A DNA stretch of 64,000 nt from Pseudoalteromonas luteoviolacea H33-S (GTDB lineage: Bacteria > Pseudomonadota > Gammaproteobacteria > Enterobacterales > Alteromonadaceae): positions 21,320 through 85,319 of the forward strand of contig NZ_AUXY01000060.1 of NCBI RefSeq assembly GCF_001625695.1. The letters are read 5' to 3'. Both the position numbers and the translations under genes were made by a program. Below, in pieces: positions 17,020-25,252 of the stretch; within the stretch, counting starts at the first letter, position 1, and every line of letters begins with the position of its first letter. The notes under the pieces were generated by a model. That model did no database searches. It had not been told where the DNA came from and saw only the letters and a list, made by a program, of their open reading frames with translations.

Positions 17020-17936
17020 ACGATACCTCTCTTTGAAAGTATCGTAATGATGTTTTCAACAGTTAGCCCTGCTTGTGCACGTGCATCACCAGGTGAATGT
17101 ACTTGGTCGATAAACTTATCTGGGATACCAAACCTATGGATACGTGGTGATGAATTCAACTCAGAGCAAAATTCCAGTACTGCGCTACCAAAACCGCCAT
17201 TAACATTGTGCTCTTCGAGAGTAACAATGTGATCAAAGCGAGCTGAAGCTGAAGTTAGGTAGTCTTCATCTAGAGGCTTCACAGTATGAAAACTTACTAA
17301 TTCAGCGTTAATTCCTTTTGTTGATAATTCATAATGCAGCGCTTGCGCGAGTGGCGTAATCGTTCCAGTCGCTAAGATAGTTACCTTTTCACCAGCGACC
17401 ATTGTATGTGCCTGACCAAATTTTAAAGCCGGTTCAGCGTCATGGACACTTGGTTCGTTTTTCTTACCGATCCTAAAGTAGCATGGTTGATTGAGCTCGA
17501 TAAGCTGAGGCATTAAAATTTCCAGCTCTTGTGCATCCGCTGGGCAAACAATATTCATGTTTGGTAGGGAGCGCATCAATGCGATATCTTCAAATGAATG
17601 ATGGGTTGGGCCCAAATTTGCGTACGATAGTCCAGAGCCTGTCCCAACGATAATCACAGGCTGGTTCTGATAGGCAATATCAATCTTTATTTGCTCGAAG
17701 TTACGTGCAGTGGTAAACGGCGTGATGGTATATATAAAAGGTTTGTGTCCCATCATGGCACTACCTGCTGCCATAGATGCCATATTTGCTTCTGCGATAC
17801 CTGCATTAATGGCACGATCTGATGCAAATTCTTTTAATGGGTTAAAAAGCCGGTTACCGATATCAGCATAAAAAAGCAGTAAACGTTGGTCTTCTTTTGC
17901 CAGTTCAGTCAAGACCCTTGCAAAGGCATTTCTCAT
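17016..17936 (-). CDS. Transketolase, C-terminal subunit (Pyr and C domains)
   Basis: 306 residues. RAINAGIAEANMASMAAGSA carries the glutamate that activates the thiamine diphosphate aminopyrimidine, and TGSGLSYANLGPTHHSFEDI is the Pyr-domain substrate loop. The C-domain follows (VTILATGTITPLAQAL, VTLEEHNVNGGFGSAVLEF). With the next gene upstream it makes a split transketolase (306 + 266 residues). It could provide sedoheptulose 7-phosphate or transfer a two-carbon unit to build a branched sugar; both are inferences. The 4-base overlap with the N-subunit gene implies coupled translation. Confidence 0.88.
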   Translation of the reverse strand: MRNAFARVLTELAKEDQRLLLFYADIGNRLFNPLKEFASDRAINAGIAEANMASMAAGSAMMGHKPFIYTITPFTTARNFEQIKIDIAYQNQPVIIVGTGSGLSYANLGPTHHSFEDIALMRSLPNMNIVCPADAQELEILMPQLIELNQPCYFRIGKKNEPSVHDAEPALKFGQAHTMVAGEKVTILATGTITPLAQALHYELSTKGINAELVSFHTVKPLDEDYLTSASARFDHIVTLEEHNVNGGFGSAVLEFCSELNSSPRIHRFGIPDKFIDQVHSPGDARAQAGLTVENIITILSKRGIV

Positions 17937-18733
17937 AGTCCGAGCTCCTTTTTCGCCATGTCTACTTCATCAGCTTTTGGAATTCGGTAGTGCCAGTTGT
18001 TATCATTTTCCATAAAGGATACGCCTTTACCTTTAATCGTATCTGCCACAATACAGACTGGCTGAGATTGTTGCTTTGCCTGTTCAAAAGCATTTTGCAA
18101 GCTATTTAAGTCGTGACCATTAATACGAATGGTGTGCCAGCCAAAAGCGCGCCACTTTTCTTCCAGTGGCTCTAAGTGCATGATATCGCAGCTTTCCCCA
18201 GTACCTTGAAGCTTATTGAAGTCTACAATTGCGACCAAGTTATCAAGCTTTTTCCCAGCTGCAAACATAGCGGCTTCCCACACAGTGCCTTCATTGAGCT
18301 CGCCATCTCCCATCAAAACATAAAAACGATTCTCTTTTTGCTGAAGCTTTGTGCTCAATGCCATACCTGCTGCGAGGGAAAGTGCGTGTCCTAACGATCC
18401 TGAGACTGTTTCAACACCAGACGGGGCATTGATCCCCGGGTGCTCTTCAAATTGGCTGCCTGTTTGCCCATGCTCGTATAGAGCCTGAATGTCAAAAAAA
18501 CCACGGTAGGCAAGTGCCGTGTAAAGGGCACTGGCTGCGTGACCTTTCCCTAATAAAAAGTAATCTCGATCACTTGCGTTTGGCATGTTAGGGTCAATAT
18601 TTAACACGCGCCAGTAGAGCGTGGCTAAAATATCTACGCAGGATAAACAGCTGCCGAGATGGGGGGTTTTAGTCTGGCTAGAGACATCACATAATGTATG
18701 TCTCATTTTTGCCGCTATAGTTTCAAGATTCAT
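17933..18733 (-). CDS. Transketolase, N-terminal subunit (PP domain)
   Basis: 266 residues. Thiamine-diphosphate motif VLMGDGELNEGTVWEAAMFA ending in the usual Asn pair region (IVDFNKLQ), and FLLGKGHAASALYTALAYRG supplies pyrophosphate-binding His. HPGINAPSGVETVSGSLGHA is the standard central transketolase segment. It is paired with the C-subunit gene by an ATGA overlap. Split transketolases of this kind are found in secondary-metabolite and surface-sugar clusters as well as archaea. A housekeeping, full-length transketolase is expected elsewhere in the genome. Confidence 0.88.
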   Translation of the reverse strand: MNLETIAAKMRHTLCDVSSQTKTPHLGSCLSCVDILATLYWRVLNIDPNMPNASDRDYFLLGKGHAASALYTALAYRGFFDIQALYEHGQTGSQFEEHPGINAPSGVETVSGSLGHALSLAAGMALSTKLQQKENRFYVLMGDGELNEGTVWEAAMFAAGKKLDNLVAIVDFNKLQGTGESCDIMHLEPLEEKWRAFGWHTIRINGHDLNSLQNAFEQAKQQSQPVCIVADTIKGKGVSFMENDNNWHYRIPKADEVDMAKKELGL

Positions 18734-18741
18734 AATTTACT

Positions 18742-19404
18742 TTACGGAATAAACCAATAGAAATCGCCAGTGTAGCCGTTATCTTGGAAAAATTGTTTCC
18801 AATCATCTACATGCATGATGGTTTTGGCTGTTAATGCCCACTCGAGCATGCGTTCTTTTTCTTCATCGTTGCGGTAAGCATCTACAGTAATAAATGATTT
18901 ACCGCGACTTACTCGTTCGATTTCCTTCAGTGCTAATGCACACTCTTGCTCATCTAAGTTATGGATAGTATTAATCGACATCACTACATCGAAGCTATTG
19001 TCTTCGAAGGGTAGTGATTTTGCGTTGCCCTGAGTCAATATGTCTTTAACTTCTTCTTTTGCATGCTCAAGAGCATACTCAGATATATCTAAGCCTTGTA
19101 GCTGTATGCCAGGGATTAATTGCTGTAAATCGTAGAGCATGAATCCTTTAGCACAGCCAACGTCTAGCAAGCTGCTTTGGGCAGACAAACCAAAATGAGC
19201 TTGTAAATCTGGTACAACCGGTTGCCAAAAGCGTGAGAAGTAACTGAATCCGCCATAACCATAAGTGCGGTCACCGTCGAAAAAGTCTTTACCATATTGC
19301 CTTGCAATCTCTCTGTCGGCTTCGGTAATGACGTTGGCTCGGCCTTTAGTGTCTCGCTTAGACTTAGGGTAATTTTTTAATAGGTCTATTTCTTGTCCTA
19401 GCAT
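18742..19404 (-). CDS. Class I SAM-dependent methyltransferase
   Basis: 220 residues. LLDVGCAKGFMLYDLQQ is motif I, LQGLDISEYALEHA motif II, and FDVVMSINTIHNLDEQE motif IV. The N-terminal basic stretch (NYPKSKRDTKGRANVITEAD) is common in methyltransferases found in surface polysaccharide clusters. Likely O- or N-methylates a sugar. Lies 8 bases from each neighbour. Confidence 0.8.
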   Translation of the reverse strand: MLGQEIDLLKNYPKSKRDTKGRANVITEADREIARQYGKDFFDGDRTYGYGGFSYFSRFWQPVVPDLQAHFGLSAQSSLLDVGCAKGFMLYDLQQLIPGIQLQGLDISEYALEHAKEEVKDILTQGNAKSLPFEDNSFDVVMSINTIHNLDEQECALALKEIERVSRGKSFITVDAYRNDEEKERMLEWALTAKTIMHVDDWKQFFQDNGYTGDFYWFIP

Positions 19405-19411
19405 ATCTTTC

Positions 19412-20407
19412 TCACGGTTTATGAATATATGAATCAGGTAGATTTTTTAAATCATCAAGGTGTGTTTTAACCCATTCAATGGTGCGCTCAAGTCCATTTT
19501 CGAGTGATACTTGGTCTTGCCAATTAAGTTGCTCACGCAACTTGGTTGCATCTAATAAGTATGCTGCATCTTTTCCTAGGCGATCTTCAGTTACTTGGCA
19601 TACTTGCTCAAATGGGACTTGTAGCATGTCACAAATCAACTCAACGAGTGCACGGATAGAAATGGTGCGCTCGGTTGAAATATGATAGATATCACCGAGC
19701 TGCCCTTGCTGAGCAATTGAGTGAGTCGCTGCTGATACATCGTCGATGTGAATAAATGAGCGGGTAGAATGGCCACCACCATGCAATGGTAATGTTTTGC
19801 CCAGTAGCGCAAATAAAATGGTGCGAGGAATAATGCGATATAGTTGCTGTCCTTCACCATACACATTCGCTGCTCGTGTGTATAACACCGGGAATTTATG
19901 CACATCAAAGAAGGTATGTAAGCTCATATCTGCAGCTGCTCTGGAGACAGCATAAGGTGTACTGGGATTGTAATTGCGATGCTCTGGAACTAACCCTTCG
20001 CAACTACCGTATACCTCAGGTGTTGAGATATGAATGTACTTGTCTAGATGATCAATATGTCTCAGGCGGTTGTGTAATTGTACGGTGGACACACAGTTAG
20101 TCATAAACCAGTGCTCTGGGTAATCCCAGCTTTGTCCAACCATGCTTTGTGCAGCAAAGTTGTAAACGTGTTTTACCTTGTGTTTTTCAACCAAAGCAAT
20201 GATTTCATCGAGGTGATGATTTAAATCAAGCTGATGAAAATCAAGGTTATTTTTTTGTTCAACCCAACGGTAAGGGAGCAGGGCATTATGTGGCTCTTTT
20301 GAGCGACTGGCAGCAATGACAGGCTGCTCTTTTTTAAGCATATGTGCACAAAAAGAAGCGCCTGAAAAAGAATTGCTACCAAGTACTAAAATAGGAGAAT
20401 CAGACAT
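19412..20407 (-). CDS. NAD-dependent sugar-nucleotide dehydratase/epimerase (GMD/RfbB-like SDR)
   Basis: 331 residues. ILVLGSNSFSGASFCAHML is the glycine-rich loop, FNFAAQSMVGQSWDYP and HISTPEVYGSCEG give the dehydratase-type Ser/Thr-Pro-Glu-Val-Tyr motif, and VYGEGQQLYRIIPRTILFAL the substrate region. This most resembles dTDP-glucose or GDP-mannose/GDP-heptose 4,6-dehydratases. The expected catalytic YxxxK reads YAVSR, an arginine at the lysine position (codon AGA). Probably opens the deoxy-sugar route in this operon. Overlaps the SIS gene by 8 bases. Confidence 0.82.
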   Translation of the reverse strand: MSDSPILVLGSNSFSGASFCAHMLKKEQPVIAASRSKEPHNALLPYRWVEQKNNLDFHQLDLNHHLDEIIALVEKHKVKHVYNFAAQSMVGQSWDYPEHWFMTNCVSTVQLHNRLRHIDHLDKYIHISTPEVYGSCEGLVPEHRNYNPSTPYAVSRAAADMSLHTFFDVHKFPVLYTRAANVYGEGQQLYRIIPRTILFALLGKTLPLHGGGHSTRSFIHIDDVSAATHSIAQQGQLGDIYHISTERTISIRALVELICDMLQVPFEQVCQVTEDRLGKDAAYLLDATKLREQLNWQDQVSLENGLERTIEWVKTHLDDLKNLPDSYIHKP

Positions 20408-21011
20408 CTTTAAGTTCCTGATAAAGTGCTTTCATAAGTATGTGCCCGATGATCACTTGGGTATCTTCAGATATTTGCATATCTTGTACATCAAAATGAA
20501 AAGCCTGATCGAGCATGGGCTTGGCTGTACCGCCTTTAAAGCCTAATATCCCGACCGTGGTCATACCGAGTGCTTGTGCTTGGGCAATGGCGTTTATGAT
20601 GTTTTCCGAATTACCACTGCCAGATAACACTAACAGTACATCGTGCTTGTTTGCTTTGACTTTGAGCTGGTGGCTAAAAATATTTTGATAGCCAATGTCA
20701 TTGCCCAGACAAGTTAAAATTGAACTGTTTGCAGCGAGCGCTTCTACTTTTAGAGCGTTGCCTTTTGGGTGGATACCAAAAGTAAAGTCATTAGCAAGGT
20801 GAATGGCGTTTGCAGCTGAACCGCCATTTCCGCAGATAAATAAGGTGCCGTTGTGCGCTTTCATATCGAGCAAGGTGTCTACGAGCTGAGCGACTTGTTT
20901 GCCGTCCAGTTGAGTGAGTACCTGACTTAATGTCGTTGTATAGTCCGCTGTAATGGACTCTGCTGGATGTGCTATTTGCAGCTCAGAAACTGCACCTTGT
21001 TTGTTGCTCAT
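20400..21011 (-). CDS. SIS-domain phosphosugar isomerase, GmhA-like
   Basis: 203 residues from the ATG at 21011, preferred because it forms an ATGA overlap with the upstream SDR stop; a longer frame reaches 21032. FICGNGGSAANAIHLANDF is the phosphate-binding GmhA signature and LLVLSGSGNSENIINAI the second Ser-rich loop. GmhA converts sedoheptulose 7-phosphate to D-glycero-D-manno-heptose 7-phosphate. With the split transketolase that could supply the substrate, the kinase fusion, HAD phosphatase and HddC-like protein it outlines a dedicated heptose pathway. Confidence 0.85.
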   Translation of the reverse strand: MSNKQGAVSELQIAHPAESITADYTTTLSQVLTQLDGKQVAQLVDTLLDMKAHNGTLFICGNGGSAANAIHLANDFTFGIHPKGNALKVEALAANSSILTCLGNDIGYQNIFSHQLKVKANKHDVLLVLSGSGNSENIINAIAQAQALGMTTVGILGFKGGTAKPMLDQAFHFDVQDMQISEDTQVIIGHILMKALYQELKDV

Positions 21012-21955
21012 AATACTTCTCGTTGCATCCACTTTAGGTTGTAGAAACGGTCTTGATCTTCAAGTTGGCCATTTTCAAATGCATCTATTATCTCGCTAAT
21101 AGCGGTACTGACATTTTTCTTTGGCGCAAAGCCAGTCGCCAATAACTTATCTGAATTTATTCTATAGCAGCGCGGGTCGTTAGACGGTGTGACTTCAATC
21201 TCACAATCAACTTTGCTTTGTACCATTTTTGCTATATCCATGATCGAGATATTCTCAAATCCAGCATTAAATATGCCAGAAGTCTTTTCTGGATTTTCAA
21301 GCATATAGATGTAAAGATCGGTAATATCATCGATATGAATATTTGGGCGTACTTGCGCACCACCAAACACAGTGATTTTTTTATTTTTAAGCGCTTGCAT
21401 CGTCAACATATTGACAGAAACGTCTAAACGCATACGATCTGATAGACCACATACGGTTGCAGGTCTGACAATTTGCACGGCCATGTCATCTGCGTAGCTC
21501 AGTAATACACGCTCAGCAACCATTTTAGTTTTGTTGTATTCAGAGATTGGTTCTAATGAGAGCTCTTCAGTGACATGCTCTTCATCTTTAACACCGTATA
21601 CACTGCCTGATGACGCATAGATAAATTGCTTAATTCCAGACTTTTTAGCTTTGTCTGCTAGTTGCATTGTAGCTAATGCACTGACTTCCCATGTGAGTTT
21701 AGGGTTGAGATCTCCACAGGGGTCATTAGCAATAGAAGCCAAATGAATAATGCTATCAATACCGTTTAAATCAATACTGTCTGTGTCCCTTACATCCCCT
21801 TTTATCACGGAAAGGTTTTGGTGTGCAGGTAAAAAATTGCCAAACCATTGCGTGTCTAAAGCGACTACTTTATAGCCCTTATCTAGAAGCTTAGGTACGA
21901 GTACGGTGCCTTTGTAACCTGTTGCACCGGTGACTAAAATTGTTTTGTCTGTCAT
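21008..21955 (-). CDS. NAD-dependent epimerase/dehydratase (extended SDR)
   Basis: 315 residues. TILVTGATGYKGTVLVPKLL is the NAD loop; YASSGSVYGVKDEEHV and SEYNKTKMVAERVLL hold Ser and YxxxK. IVRPATVCGLSDRMRLDVSV is the usual substrate-site strand. The overall shape matches nucleotide-sugar 4-epimerases or 4-reductases (GalE/GDP-fucose-synthetase-like). Its stop is coupled to the GmhA-like start by an ATGA overlap, again pointing at a heptose nucleotide substrate. Confidence 0.82.
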   Translation of the reverse strand: MTDKTILVTGATGYKGTVLVPKLLDKGYKVVALDTQWFGNFLPAHQNLSVIKGDVRDTDSIDLNGIDSIIHLASIANDPCGDLNPKLTWEVSALATMQLADKAKKSGIKQFIYASSGSVYGVKDEEHVTEELSLEPISEYNKTKMVAERVLLSYADDMAVQIVRPATVCGLSDRMRLDVSVNMLTMQALKNKKITVFGGAQVRPNIHIDDITDLYIYMLENPEKTSGIFNAGFENISIMDIAKMVQSKVDCEIEVTPSNDPRCYRINSDKLLATGFAPKKNVSTAISEIIDAFENGQLEDQDRFYNLKWMQREVL

Positions 21956-21979
21956 ATTTCCTCTACTTTAAATTACGGT

Positions 21980-23044
21980 CTATTCGGCAATTGCATAGAG
22001 GACGATTTCATTGCAAAAATCGCCGTGTGAATGTAAGTAAAATTGATAATCACTGTGGAGTTGTTCAATTAACTCCGCAATCTGCCATAGATGTTCAGGT
22101 TCGTGATAGACTGAAATTGCTAAATTGGGCTTATACTGCCTAATGATGTCACTAGCACCTTTAAGTGCTTCTATTTCAGCCCCTTCTACATCCATCTTGA
22201 TGTAATTTGGGGCAAGTCCAAAACAGATATCGTCTATTTTTGCAACTTGCAAGCTATTACATTCTGATGTGGTGTCTTCGATAATTTTGCTTTGGTCGCC
22301 ACATGAACTAAAGCCTAACCGGGTGTTTTTAGACCATACGCCCGCAGGTTGTGTGAACACGCGTGGGTATTGAGTATCTGTACCTCTTAAGCGGCTTTGC
22401 AGTTTGTCATAGTTCTTTGGATCTGGTTCAAAGCAGACAATACTATCAAATTCTATATTGTATTTTTTTGTAATATTTACAGCAAGTTGCAGTGTGTCAC
22501 CATTAAACGCGCCACAATCAATCATTTTAAGAGGAGATTTAATTAAGCCTTTACTCATTAATTCTTTAGGGAAATATTGTGTTTCCCAGTCATTCTTGAG
22601 ATAGGTTGTGTGGCTTGGCTTTTGTCTAAAAGCTCTAATTCTCGCAAGGCAGTCTTTGCTCTGAGCATTGGCGAGCTTGGCATTTAATGCGTTTAATTGT
22701 TCGGCGTACTGAATTTCGCTTTGCTGCAGTATTTGCTTATGAGCTTCATCATAAAAGTGGTTGAAAATATGACTGAACTCGGACATGACCTCATTAAGGT
22801 CGTAACAGTTTTGAAAGCCCTTTTCAATCATTTGTGCTTTTACAACATGGCTTAAGCACGAAAGCGAAATAAGCACAGGGTGCTCGCTTGGTGAGACTTC
22901 ATCAGGCTTAAAAATAGGGACCCCTTTGTAATCTTTTTCATTTGAGTACAAATCAATGAAAAATAAAACTTTATCTCCCTGTTTAGACATAGCGTCGAAA
23001 ACAGCTTTACCATTTCCTCCGGCGCCATAAATAATGTATTCCAT
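21980..23044 (-). CDS. FkbM-family methyltransferase with N-terminal Rossmann domain
   Basis: 354 residues. Starts with EYIIYGAGGNGKAVFDAM and a PglD-type sensor domain to about residue 95, then a coiled helical linker, then the FkbM domain: MIDCGAFNGDTLQLAV, IVCFEPDPKNYDKLQ, and PNYIKMDVEGAEIEALKGAS, the complete family signature. The layout is the same as that of the protein at 12227-13387, but the sequences differ enough to be separate genes rather than a recent duplication. The AGGGGA ribosome site precedes ATG at 23044. Likely methylates a sugar hydroxyl. Confidence 0.85.
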   Translation of the reverse strand: MEYIIYGAGGNGKAVFDAMSKQGDKVLFFIDLYSNEKDYKGVPIFKPDEVSPSEHPVLISLSCLSHVVKAQMIEKGFQNCYDLNEVMSEFSHIFNHFYDEAHKQILQQSEIQYAEQLNALNAKLANAQSKDCLARIRAFRQKPSHTTYLKNDWETQYFPKELMSKGLIKSPLKMIDCGAFNGDTLQLAVNITKKYNIEFDSIVCFEPDPKNYDKLQSRLRGTDTQYPRVFTQPAGVWSKNTRLGFSSCGDQSKIIEDTTSECNSLQVAKIDDICFGLAPNYIKMDVEGAEIEALKGASDIIRQYKPNLAISVYHEPEHLWQIAELIEQLHSDYQFYLHSHGDFCNEIVLYAIAE

Positions 23045-23052
23045 TGGTTCCC

Positions 23053-23778
23053 CTAAACAGATTTCTGATTTACATGTTTATTTATATCGGTAAGCGCAGG
23101 CTTTTCCTTTAATTGTTTTTTTAGCTCAGGGTAGGAAAAGTCGAGGCTATTACCAAAATGTGCATAAATTGCTTTGATTGCGCTGTAATCATCAGGTTCA
23201 TCTAAAGTCAGTCGCCAATGCTCCAATGATTCACCTTCCGCGAATGAGAAAGTGGCAATCGAGCTAAACTTAGCCATGCCCAGTGTGACATGTTCTCTGT
23301 CCGCTTTGCTTGTTGCAAGCTGGTGGGTCTTTTTTAAAAGTTGATATGAAAACGCTGTGCAATCTAGGCCTCTAGGGTAGCCACTGTGCGGTCCTAAATT
23401 GACGACATCAAATTGAGAACGCTGATGCTTTTCAATGACTTGCCTCGTTAAAAGAGGATCAATTAGCGGGCAGTCACTGGTAAGGCGTACGATAGTAGTA
23501 TCATCTATCGCACCATATTGTGCCGCAGCTTCGTAATATCGAGACAACACATCTTCAGTACTACCTTGGTAATATTTTATTTTTTGCTCTTTACATAGCT
23601 CAACAATGGGCGCTTCAGAACCATCATTGGTGGTTGCAATAATGATATGCTCTTTAAATTCTGCAAGTCTGTCTAACATGACCTGTAGTACAGTAGAATT
23701 ACACAGAGGGAGCAATACTTTGCCCGGTAATCGAGTTGAGGTCATTCTAGCTTGAATGATGATCTGAACGTTTTCCAT
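23053..23778 (-). CDS. SpsF/PseF-like cytidylyltransferase
   Basis: 241 residues from the ATG at 23778. IIIQARMTSTRLPGKVLLPL is the CTP-binding signature of the SpsF branch of acylneuraminate cytidylyltransferases, followed by TSDCPLIDP (metal-binding Asp). Two in-frame upstream starts (to 23811) are possible but extend beyond the family start. This is the only candidate in the window for CMP activation of the nonulosonic acid, so it may serve as PseF; it could equally be for another sugar, as it is the first gene of the minus-strand operon, divergent from pseI. Confidence 0.75.
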   Translation of the reverse strand: MENVQIIIQARMTSTRLPGKVLLPLCNSTVLQVMLDRLAEFKEHIIIATTNDGSEAPIVELCKEQKIKYYQGSTEDVLSRYYEAAAQYGAIDDTTIVRLTSDCPLIDPLLTRQVIEKHQRSQFDVVNLGPHSGYPRGLDCTAFSYQLLKKTHQLATSKADREHVTLGMAKFSSIATFSFAEGESLEHWRLTLDEPDDYSAIKAIYAHFGNSLDFSYPELKKQLKEKPALTDINKHVNQKSV

Positions 23779-23963
23779 CGAAGTCGTTGTTATCATTATA
23801 ATTGCGTTCAATATAGCAAATCATTACACTCAAATACAGAATAAAAAATTGATTGTGTGCGTTGAGTTTATTGGCGTTGGGCGCTTTTTGTACCATTGTT
23901 AATTGTCGGCGTGATATTTGCTACGCAATTTGTATTATATGCCTAAAAAAAGAAGAGAGCATT
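23779..23963. promoter_or_regulatory. Divergent intergenic region between the two sugar operons
   Basis: 185 AT-rich bases separating the start of the long minus-strand operon from the pseI start. It must hold both promoters. I see a TATTAT at 23933-23938 that could serve as a -10 for pseI but no convincing -35 at 16-18 bases. No JUMPstart/ops motif was found on either strand. Confidence 0.4.
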
Positions 23964-25004
23964 GTGAATTTTAAATCTCAATTTAAGATATCAGGCAGGG
24001 AAGTTGGTCATGACTCACCTTGCTACATCATTGCTGAAATGTCGGCTAATCACGGCCAGTCACTAAGTAAAGCAAAGGAATTAGTACACGCTGCTAAAGA
24101 GGCGGGAGCAGATGCTATAAAGTTGCAAACTTATACTGCAGACACCCTAACTATGGATTGTAAGCTTCCGCATTTTGAAGCTACCGGGCCCTGGAAAGGA
24201 CAGTATCTCCATGACTTGTATAAAGGCGCTTATATGCCTTGGGATTTCCACGCGGAGCTGTTCGAGCTTTCAGCCAAGATAGGGTTGACGTGCTTTTCAT
24301 CGCCATTTGATAAATCGGCTGTGGATTTATTGCAGCAGTTTGATGCACCAGCTTATAAAATAGCATCTCCAGAGCTAATAGATCATCAACTGATCAAAGA
24401 TGTAGCCGCCACAAAAAAACCTATGATCATGTCAACGGGCGGCGCTACGCTTAACGAGATTGCACAAGCTGTCAAAGTTGCTGAGGATGCAGGTGTACAA
24501 GCGCTTGCATTGATGAAGTGCACAAGCACTTACCCAGCACCGGCTGAATCAATAAATTTGAGAACTATTCCACATATGCGTGACGCATTTGGATGTCCAG
24601 TAGGGTTGTCCGATCATACCTTAGGCAATGATGTGCCTTTGGCGTCTGTGGCGGTCGGTGCCTGCATGATTGAAAAGCATTTTGTTTTGGATAAATCAGA
24701 TAATACTGCAGATAGCTTTTTTTCAATGACGCCGGATGAGTTAAAAGCGCTAGTGCATGGTGTGCGTCAAATTGAAAAGGCGATGGGCACGGTGCACTAT
24801 CCAAGTGAAGCGTCAAAAGCTCGTCGTTGTGTTTATATTATTAAAGATATTAAGGCAAATGAAGTCCTGACCGCAGCGCATTTAAGGCAAATGCGTCCCG
24901 GAGGTGGTGAGATCATGCCCCAAGAGTTACCTAGGCTTATTGGTCGCCGTGTTAATAAAACGCTTGTTTGCGGCACGCAGTTAAGCTGGGAGGACTTACA
25001 ATAA
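23964..25004 (+). CDS. pseI: Pseudaminic acid synthase (NeuB family)
   Basis: 346 residues from a GTG at 23964, preceded by AAGAAGAGAG; the frame extends to 23853 but this is the family start. CYIIAEMSANHGQSLSKA and AGADAIKLQTYTADTLTMD are NeuB-family substrate and metal segments; FSSPFDKSAVDLLQQF and LMKCTSTYPAPAE follow. The C-terminal antifreeze-like SAF domain is present (RCVYIIKDIKANEVLTAAHL, GRRVNKTL). It condenses 2,4-diacylamido-2,4,6-trideoxy-L-altrose with phosphoenolpyruvate to give pseudaminic acid. The presence of PseB, PseC and PseG in the window favours PseI over NeuB or LegI. First gene of a four-gene operon; TAATG overlap with the next gene. Confidence 0.92.
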   Translation: MNFKSQFKISGREVGHDSPCYIIAEMSANHGQSLSKAKELVHAAKEAGADAIKLQTYTADTLTMDCKLPHFEATGPWKGQYLHDLYKGAYMPWDFHAELFELSAKIGLTCFSSPFDKSAVDLLQQFDAPAYKIASPELIDHQLIKDVAATKKPMIMSTGGATLNEIAQAVKVAEDAGVQALALMKCTSTYPAPAESINLRTIPHMRDAFGCPVGLSDHTLGNDVPLASVAVGACMIEKHFVLDKSDNTADSFFSMTPDELKALVHGVRQIEKAMGTVHYPSEASKARRCVYIIKDIKANEVLTAAHLRQMRPGGGEIMPQELPRLIGRRVNKTLVCGTQLSWEDLQ

Positions 25005-25252
25005 TGATTTCTAAAGAGACGTTACTTGAATATATTCAGCAATTTTTGGAAGAGCGCGGGGTATTACTCGATGCATCTTCACTTGAGAGTTATAACTTCA
25101 TTGCTGAAGGTGAGTTGGATTCATTTGAAATTTTAACACTGACGATGGGAATTGAGGCGCACTTTTCTGTCGCTGTCGCCCCTGAATTACTGTTAGATGA
25201 AAAAAATGCCATAGTGGGCAATCTTGTGAATGCTCTGATGGAAAGTATATGA
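25004..25252 (+). CDS. Acyl carrier protein
   Basis: 82 residues from the ATG at 25004, which shares its A with the pseI stop (TAATG). A four-helix, acidic carrier-protein pattern; the phosphopantetheine-accepting serine is predicted at residue 40 in AEGELDSFEILTLTM, with the usual D-S-hydrophobic context. Translation is coupled on both sides (ATGA overlap with the next gene). Its location between pseI and a PseG-GNAT fusion, upstream of an acyl-AMP ligase, says it carries the acyl group used on the nonulosonic-acid precursor. It is not the fatty-acid AcpP. Confidence 0.85.
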   Translation: MISKETLLEYIQQFLEERGVLLDASSLESYNFIAEGELDSFEILTLTMGIEAHFSVAVAPELLLDEKNAIVGNLVNALMESI

